Assembly (NCBI GenBank): GCA_021414115.1
Contig: JAIOPD010000092.1
Coordinates: forward strand, 1-39,332
From: Planctomycetia bacterium
GTDB lineage: Bacteria; Planctomycetota; Planctomycetia; Pirellulales; UBA1268
Length of the DNA: 39,332 nt
Reading direction: 5' to 3'
This document shows, one piece after another, positions 34,443-39,332 of this stretch (its first letter is position 1; the number at the start of each line of letters is the position of its first letter). The notes under the pieces were generated by a model, which had not been told where the DNA came from, ran no database searches, and saw nothing but the letters and a program-made list of their open reading frames with translations. The position numbers and the translations under genes are program-made.

Positions 34443-35163
34443 CATCCGCCGTCGTGCCGTCGGCCGGGGCTTCGCAGAACGGGCAGCCGGCCGCGGGCTG
34501 TCCGGGCAGCGAGACAAACGACGTGCCCCTCGCGATCGAGACGATGCCGGTCGCCACCAGGCACCAGGCGGCCAGCGCATGCACCCGCCGCCGTGATCCC
34601 ACACTGAGGGCCGAACCGCCCAGGCCGGCGGCCACCATCGCGGGCACGGTGCCGGCGCCGAAGGCCACCATCGTCGCGAGCCCCTGGAGCGGATCGTGCC
34701 GGCTCGCGGCATAGGCGAGCATCCCGTAGAGGAGCCCACAGGGGAGCAGGCCCGTGAACAAGCCCGCCAAAAACACGTCCCCGAGACCGCGGGCCGCCAG
34801 GAGCGCGCGAAAGGCAGTTCCGCCAGGGCATCCGGCCGTGCCGTCGACGCCGCGGTGACGGATCACGCCCGCCGCCAGCAGTCCCTGCCAGACGAGCAGC
34901 ACACCGGCCAGGATCGCGAGCACGGCCGGCACGTTTGTCCAGGCCGGCAGCGACCGCGCCAGCCGGGTCGCGACGAAGCCCGCCGTCGCTCCGAGCACGG
35001 CGTAGGTGAAGATGCGGCCTGCCGAATAGGCGACCTGTCGCCGGAGGTTCACTCGCCAGCCGGGAGCTGCACTGCCGATCACCAGCGCGAAGGGGCCGCA
35101 CATGCCGAGGCAGTGGGCCGAGCCGAGCATTCCCGAGATCACGAGCATCGGCCACTCGATCAT
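34426..35163 (-). CDS. Sulfite exporter TauE/SafE-family membrane protein (cbb3-associated type)
   Basis: A 245-residue protein with six or so membrane segments, opening with SGMLGSAHCLGMCGPFALVIG and containing LFTGLLPCGLLYGMLAYA, both typical of the SafE-like proteins found beside ccoI. These are thought to help copper supply or assembly of cbb3 oxidase rather than sulfite export. The start overlaps the ccoI stop by four bases (ATGA), so translation is coupled. The C-terminal tail carries a CxxC (GCPFCEAP) that could bind metal. The final 17 bp overlap the convergent gene at 33996. Confidence 0.88.
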   Translation of the reverse strand: MIEWPMLVISGMLGSAHCLGMCGPFALVIGSAAPGWRVNLRRQVAYSAGRIFTYAVLGATAGFVATRLARSLPAWTNVPAVLAILAGVLLVWQGLLAAGVIRHRGVDGTAGCPGGTAFRALLAARGLGDVFLAGLFTGLLPCGLLYGMLAYAASRHDPLQGLATMVAFGAGTVPAMVAAGLGGSALSVGSRRRVHALAAWCLVATGIVSIARGTSFVSLPGQPAAGCPFCEAPADGTTADVIPVP

Positions 35164-37307
35164 GCCGGCACCCTCGCGATCCCGAGGCCACGCTGCTGGC
35201 GTGACGCCGCGTCACGGAACGTTTCCCCGTCGCCGGCCATCGGCCGCGCCAGCGCCAGCGACCCTGTGACCACGAACAGGCTGCTGGCCACCATCGCCGC
35301 CGCCGCGACCGCCGGATGGAGCCAGCCCACGGCCGCCAGCGGGATGCACGCCGCGTTGTAGCCGAAGGCCCAGAGGAGGTTCCAGCGAATCGTGCGGTTG
35401 GTCCGCCGGGCAAGCGCCGCCAGCCAGGGCAGGTCGGCGAGGTCGTCGCGCAACAGGCAGATCGCCGCCGTCCAGCGGGAGACATCGGCACCGCAGCCCA
35501 GCGCCACGCCGACGTCGGCCGCCGCCAGCGCCGGCGCGTCGTTGATGCCGTCGCCCACCATCACCACACCGGGTCGGCTCTGCACGAAGGCGAGTTTCTC
35601 CTCCGGCAGCAAGGCCGCGCGACACTCCATGCCCAGCGCGGCAGCGACCGCTCGGGCCCGCGGCTCGCGATCGCCCGACAAGAGCCATACCTCGCCACCC
35701 GCTCGAGCCAGGGCCGCCACCGTGGCCGCCGCCTCGGCACGGATTGACTCGTCGAAGGTGATCCGGCCGGCCACGTCGTGGCCGATGGCGAGCACGCACT
35801 CCGGTCGGTCAGCGCTGCCGTCGGGGACGGCGGTCATTCCGGTCGCTTCGACGATCCAGCGGCTGCTCCCCAGTCGCACGATCACTCCGTCGGCGAGCCG
35901 CCCTTCGATCCCGCAGCCGGCGACCGTGCGGACAGCGGCGACGGCTGCCGCCGCGACACCGCGGCGGCTCGCCTCGTCGTCGATGGCTCGCGCGAGGACG
36001 TGCGTCGAGCCATGGGCGAGCGCCGCCGCGATGGCGAGTACGTTTGGTTCGACCTCTCCGGCAGCGGCTCGCACCTCGTGGACCCGCAGGCCCGTCGTCA
36101 GCGTTCCCGTCTTGTCGAAACAGAACACCCGCGCGGTGCCGAGTCGGGCAAAGGCATCGCCGTCGCGGACGAGCACGTGGCGGCGGGCCGCGGCGCCGAT
36201 CGCCGCCCAGAGCGCCATCGGCGTGGCCAGCCCGAGGGCGCAGGGGCACGACACCACGACCACCGCGATCGCGGCCATCGTACCGGACGCGAGGCCCGAC
36301 GCCCCCCAGCCGCCCTGCCACCAGTGGATGCCGAGCGCGGTCGCCGCCGTGACGAGCACGATGGGCAGAAACCAGGCCGACACCCGCTCGGCCAACCGCT
36401 GCTGCCGAGTTCCGGCGTTGGCCGCCGCGGTGACGGCGGCGATCAGCCGCTCGAGCGTGCCGGCGCCGGCCGTGGCCGTCACCTCGACGATCAAAGGACC
36501 GTCGATCACTTCCGTCCCGCTGGCGACCGGATCGCCCACCGCCTTGTCGACCGGCACGCTCTCCCCCGTGACGGTCCGCTCGTCGATCGCCGACCGTCCC
36601 CAGACGATGCGGCCGTCGGTGGCCACCCGTTCGCCGGGCAGGATGCGGAGCCGGTCGCCGACCGCCACGCTCGCCAGCGGCACCTCCGTCTCGCTTCCGC
36701 CGTCGATGCGGCGGACCCGATCCGGGAGGAGCGACCGCAACTCCCGCAGCGCCGCGGTCGTCTCGAGTTTCCCCGACGCCTCGAGCCACTTCCCGAGGGT
36801 CACGGCGACGAGCACCATGCACGCCACTTCGAAATAGACGTGGCCGCCGTCGGTCACGACCGCATGCACCGAGAGCAGGAAGGCGGCCGCCACGCCGACA
36901 GCCAACAGCAGATTGAGCGACGGCCGGCCGGTGCAGACCTCCCGGAAGGCCTCGCCGAACAGCGGGCCGCCGAGCAGGAGCAGCACGGGAGCCGAGAAGA
37001 GCAGGCAGGCATGCCGGGCGAGCCCATAGAAGACGGTGGCCGCCGGATCGGCGGCGGAACCGTCGCGCTGCGACCAGAGCAGCATCGTGAACACCATCAC
37101 GTTCATGGTGAAGAAGAGGGCGACGCCCAGACGGGTCATCATCCACCGCGACTCGCCCGCCTCACCGTGGGCCTCGGTGATCGACGCCGCGAACCGGCAG
37201 CCGAAGCAGCAATACCGGGGGCCGTCGTCGTGGGCGGCCGCCGCGAGCGGCAAGCCGCAGTAGGAACAGCCGCTTTCGGACGTGGGGGTCGGTTCAGCCA
37301 CTCGCAT
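35160..37307 (-). CDS. ccoI: Copper-translocating P-type ATPase (CcoI/FixI type)
   Basis: A 715-residue P1B-type ATPase that delivers copper for cbb3 oxidase assembly. It has an N-terminal Cys-rich metal-binding region (CSYCGLPL, YCCFGCRFA), the TGES actuator motif, the membrane CPC at 354-356 (SCPCALG), the phosphorylation Asp398 in DKTGT and MVGDGINDAPAL. The Cys-rich N-terminus without a CxxC HMA fold is the CcoI/FixI hallmark. The ATG at 37307 is preferred; two GTGs directly before it (37310, 37313) are also possible. It sits 21 nt after the 63-residue membrane protein and overlaps the safE-like gene, so it belongs to the oxidase operon. Confidence 0.93.
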   Translation of the reverse strand: MRVAEPTPTSESGCSYCGLPLAAAAHDDGPRYCCFGCRFAASITEAHGEAGESRWMMTRLGVALFFTMNVMVFTMLLWSQRDGSAADPAATVFYGLARHACLLFSAPVLLLLGGPLFGEAFREVCTGRPSLNLLLAVGVAAAFLLSVHAVVTDGGHVYFEVACMVLVAVTLGKWLEASGKLETTAALRELRSLLPDRVRRIDGGSETEVPLASVAVGDRLRILPGERVATDGRIVWGRSAIDERTVTGESVPVDKAVGDPVASGTEVIDGPLIVEVTATAGAGTLERLIAAVTAAANAGTRQQRLAERVSAWFLPIVLVTAATALGIHWWQGGWGASGLASGTMAAIAVVVVSCPCALGLATPMALWAAIGAAARRHVLVRDGDAFARLGTARVFCFDKTGTLTTGLRVHEVRAAAGEVEPNVLAIAAALAHGSTHVLARAIDDEASRRGVAAAAVAAVRTVAGCGIEGRLADGVIVRLGSSRWIVEATGMTAVPDGSADRPECVLAIGHDVAGRITFDESIRAEAAATVAALARAGGEVWLLSGDREPRARAVAAALGMECRAALLPEEKLAFVQSRPGVVMVGDGINDAPALAAADVGVALGCGADVSRWTAAICLLRDDLADLPWLAALARRTNRTIRWNLLWAFGYNAACIPLAAVGWLHPAVAAAAMVASSLFVVTGSLALARPMAGDGETFRDAASRQQRGLGIARVPA

Positions 37308-37328
37308 CACCACCCATGGCGGGCGACG

Positions 37329-37520
37329 TCAGGGCCGTTGGATCAGCTCGATCTGCATCGCCGGGAGCAGGTAACGGATCGTGTAGACCACAGCGAAGAT
37401 CCAGAAGCCGATCCAGATCACGCGGACGTACCACGGGATCGCGTTGCCGATGTAGTCGTGGTAGCGGTGTTCCGACTCCGGGGCGCCGGTCGCCGACGGC
37501 GGGGGTGACAGATCGGGCAT
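37329..37520 (-). CDS. 63-residue single-TM protein resembling the CcoP N-terminal helix
   Basis: A short protein with a soluble N-terminus ending EHRYHDYIGNAIPWYVRV and one membrane helix (IWIGFWIFAVVYTIRYLLP). The 'H-Y-x-G…P' stretch before the helix recalls the opening of CcoP/FixP, but there is no CxxCH and no cytochrome domain. It starts 3 nt after the stop of the preceding two-TM gene. It is probably a small subunit or assembly partner of the cbb3 oxidase. Confidence 0.72.
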   Translation of the reverse strand: MPDLSPPPSATGAPESEHRYHDYIGNAIPWYVRVIWIGFWIFAVVYTIRYLLPAMQIELIQRP

Positions 37521-37523
37521 GGC

Positions 37524-37826
37524 TCACGTCCTCTCGTCGCGGTCGAGGAGTTTCTCGTTCTCCAGAAAGTCGATCTTGGGCCGTTCCACGTCGCGGAACA
37601 TCCCGTTCCACGAGGCCCAGAGCAGCATGCAGAAGAAGCCGGCGCTGGCGAGCAGGTAGTTCATGATCGGAGCGACCGCAAACTCGCCCCCGGCCTCGCC
37701 GCGGTAGATGTGGACGAACTCCACGAACTTCCCCACGAAGCCGTACATGCTCGGGATCAGGATCAGGACGGCCATGGCCAGCGTGATCCAGGCCTGGCGG
37801 CGGGACATGCCTGCGGTGTGGGCCAC
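37524..37826 (-). CDS. 100-residue two-TM protein in the cbb3 cluster
   Basis: A small membrane protein with helices at ~10-30 (AWITLAMAVLILIPSMYGF) and ~50-70 (IMNYLLASAGFFCMLLWAS) and a charged C-terminus (ERPKIDFLENEKLLDRDE). The GTG at 37826 is chosen because AAGGAG lies exactly 8 nt upstream; the in-frame ATG at 37808 and GTG at 37835 are alternatives. It begins 5 nt after the ccoO stop. I do not recognise the family; a CcoQ/CcoH-like or structural role is possible. The open frame continuing to 38963 is a shadow of ccoO and ccoN. Confidence 0.72.
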   Translation of the reverse strand: MAHTAGMSRRQAWITLAMAVLILIPSMYGFVGKFVEFVHIYRGEAGGEFAVAPIMNYLLASAGFFCMLLWASWNGMFRDVERPKIDFLENEKLLDRDERT

Positions 37827-37831
37827 GTCGT

Positions 37832-38467
37832 TCACTCCTTCACCTCCGAGAGCTCCTCGTAATAGGGATACTCGTCGAGCCACGATCCCAGCCACTGGAT
37901 GTAGGTCGTGATCGCCAGTCCGCGACGGTTCGGCTTGTCGGGCGACCCGTCGAAGAACCAGGGATACTCCGGCATCGGCGAGTTGTGGGAGACGGTAGAC
38001 GGCCGGTAGAAGTGGACCATGTGCCAGTCGTTGCCGCGGCGGCCTCCTTCGCGGGACAGGTCGGGGCCGACCCGCCGCGTGCCGAACATCACCGGCCGCT
38101 GCAGCTCGTTGTCGTATTCCTCGGTCTTCGAGACGGGCCCGTAGCGTCGCGATTCGTTCGACACCGGACGCACGAACTGGCTGTGGCAGTGCCAGCAGCC
38201 CTCGCCGATGTAGATCTGCCGGCCGAGCCGCAGGGCCTCGGCGCACTTCTCCGCCGAGGCCTCGCCGAACGCCGCCTTGAACTGGTCGGGATACCGCTCC
38301 GAGAGATCGCGGAACTGGGCCAGGAGCCGCTTGTTGACGACCTCCTCGGCGGTCTTCTCCGGCCGGTCCCGATACATGAGCATCGGCACGGCGCCATTCC
38401 CGAGAAAGGCGAGGAGGAAGAAGCCGATCCCGGCGATGAAGAAGATGCCTGACTTGCTCTCGAACAT
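37832..38467 (-). CDS. ccoO: cbb3-type cytochrome c oxidase subunit II (monoheme cytochrome c)
   Basis: A 211-residue protein with an N-terminal membrane anchor (GIFFIAGIGFFLLAFLGNGAVP) and a periplasmic cytochrome c domain with the heme motif GCWHCHSQ followed by FVRPV, typical of CcoO/FixO. The sixth heme ligand is probably a Met in MPEYPWF. It passes electrons to the catalytic subunit CcoN. A GGAG site 6 nt before the ATG supports the start. It lies 54 nt after the ccoN stop. Confidence 0.95.
   Translation of the reverse strand: MFESKSGIFFIAGIGFFLLAFLGNGAVPMLMYRDRPEKTAEEVVNKRLLAQFRDLSERYPDQFKAAFGEASAEKCAEALRLGRQIYIGEGCWHCHSQFVRPVSNESRRYGPVSKTEEYDNELQRPVMFGTRRVGPDLSREGGRRGNDWHMVHFYRPSTVSHNSPMPEYPWFFDGSPDKPNRRGLAITTYIQWLGSWLDEYPYYEELSEVKE
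37835..37840 (-). promoter_or_regulatory. Ribosome binding site fixing a GTG start
   Basis: AAGGAG on the minus strand, overlapping the ccoO stop region, sits 8 nt before the GTG at 37826 and decides the start of the two-TM protein. Confidence 0.6.
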
Positions 38468-38521
38468 GCTCGGCTCCGAATCCGGCGGTGGGCGGTGGTG
38501 CTGCGGGGAGGATCGGCGACG

Positions 38522-39332
38522 TCAGGCGGGCGATGGAGTGAGCGTGCTGGCCGCGGGCTCTTCGACCTCGGCTCCGCGCCACGTCATCCAGAGATTGAAC
38601 AGGAAGCAGAGCAGGCCGCCGAACATGGCCAGACCGGCGAACACGCGGACGATCCAGAACGGCTGCGACCCGTCGGTCGAGGCATCCCACGGCTGGAGGC
38701 TCGCCCAATACCAGCCCTGGAAGATGCCGGCCAGCGTGAGGTCGAGGAACATCACGAACAGGCCCACAGTCGACAGCCAGTAGTGGTATTCGCAGAGCGT
38801 GCGGCTGTACCACGGCCGGCCGAGCAGCCGCGGAAAGAGATACGTCATGATCCCGAACAGCCACATGCTGAACACGCCGAACATCACGAGATGGGCGTGC
38901 CCCACCACCCAGTCGGTGAAGTGGATGAGTTTCTGGAACGTGAGCGTCACCTGCAGGGCGCACTGGAAGCAGGTGATGAAATAGAAGACCATCCCCGTGT
39001 AGAAGTAGCGGATCGGCAGGTTGGTGAAGAACTCCGAGCCCTTCTTGCCGAGCGTGCCGAAGAAGTTGATCACCACCGTGGCCACCACCAGTTCGACGGC
39101 GATCGTCGAGATCACCGCGCCATACTGGAGAAACATCGGGATCGGCGTGTAGAGGAAGTGGTGGATGCCCTGGAGTGGGTAGAAAAAGGCGAGCCCCCAG
39201 AAGCCGACGAGCGACAGGCCGTGGCTCCAGATCGGCCGCTTGAGCAGGATCGGCACGAAGTAATACATCAGCCCCCAGCCGAGCGGCGTGACGAACAGGC
39301 CGACGAGGTCGTGAATGAACAGGCCGCCGATC
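38522..39332 (-). CDS. ccoN: cbb3-type cytochrome c oxidase subunit I, C-terminal 270 residues (5' end beyond window)
   Basis: The minus-strand frame is open to the window edge and runs HDLVGLFVTPLGWGLMYYFVP, GIHHFLYTPIP (CuB-ligand His pair) and HFTDWVVGHAHLVMFGVFSMWL (heme-ligand region), the signatures of CcoN. It is the catalytic heme-copper subunit that reduces oxygen to water at low oxygen. The ATG at 39268 is internal and not a start. It heads the minus-strand cluster ccoN-ccoO-small proteins-ccoI-safE; upstream genes are not visible. Confidence 0.95.
   Translation of the reverse strand, partial: IGGLFIHDLVGLFVTPLGWGLMYYFVPILLKRPIWSHGLSLVGFWGLAFFYPLQGIHHFLYTPIPMFLQYGAVISTIAVELVVATVVINFFGTLGKKGSEFFTNLPIRYFYTGMVFYFITCFQCALQVTLTFQKLIHFTDWVVGHAHLVMFGVFSMWLFGIMTYLFPRLLGRPWYSRTLCEYHYWLSTVGLFVMFLDLTLAGIFQGWYWASLQPWDASTDGSQPFWIVRVFAGLAMFGGLLCFLFNLWMTWRGAEVEEPAASTLTPSPA

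Noticed and set aside
35778-37508. 576-codon plus-strand frame opposite ccoI
   Set aside because: Low-complexity Arg/His/Gly-rich shadow of the P-type ATPase.
37524-38963. 479-codon frame covering the two-TM protein, ccoO and part of ccoN
   Set aside because: Only the last 100 codons look like a protein; the rest is out of frame with ccoO and ccoN.

Overview
The window looks like a chromosome fragment from a GC-rich planctomycete, most likely from the Pirellulales/Rhodopirellula side. The clues are families largely confined to that phylum: a membrane-bound dehydrogenase of the PVC heme-protein type at the left edge, a YTV-repeat protein with Cys-rich ends, a BBP7-type outer-membrane barrel, and several secreted orphan proteins. 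I saw no rRNA, tRNA, CRISPR array, integrase or transposase. Genes are dense on both strands, and most gaps are short.

Left part (1-13868). A left-truncated PVC dehydrogenase gene diverges from a bifunctional proline-catabolism gene (putA type). The end of putA seems to have lost a segment, leaving its last ~58 codons in another frame. Next come a secreted PDZ protein, a secreted orphan, and a minus-strand run of sialate O-acetylesterase, SnoaL-like lipoprotein and bile-acid:sodium-symporter-family transporter. A plus-strand membrane-anchored fusion of a HAD phosphatase and an SGNH hydrolase closes the region.

Middle part (13869-22135). This is mostly envelope and surface material: the YTV-repeat protein (strong ribosome site, GTG start, very strong terminator), a fatty-acid desaturase, a second SnoaL-like protein that is a paralogue of the lipoprotein at 9-10 kb, an 805-residue low-complexity/Gly-rich/TPR protein, and a BBP7-type barrel.

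Signalling locus (22416-31725). A STAS anti-sigma-factor antagonist and a receiver-PP2C (RsbU-like) phosphatase on the plus strand converge on a minus-strand chemosensory operon, cheA-cheW-mcp-cheB-cheR. CheB carries an extra N-terminal receiver domain in which the phospho-acceptor Asp is replaced by Asn. The locus has no stand-alone CheY and no flagellar gene, so the receiver on the phosphatase is the obvious candidate output. That would couple a chemoreceptor array to partner switching (inference). Two copies of a ~135-bp inverted-repeat element, in opposite orientation, fill the convergent junction. A third copy lies at 33.3 kb.

Right part (31871-39332). A halogenase-like flavoenzyme, a small Lys-rich protein with an HTH-like segment and a small multi-spanning membrane protein lead into a minus-strand cbb3 oxidase cluster: ccoN (cut by the window edge), ccoO, a 100-residue two-TM protein, a 63-residue single-TM protein resembling the CcoP N-terminus, the copper P-type ATPase ccoI, and a SafE-type membrane protein. 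No diheme CcoP is visible.
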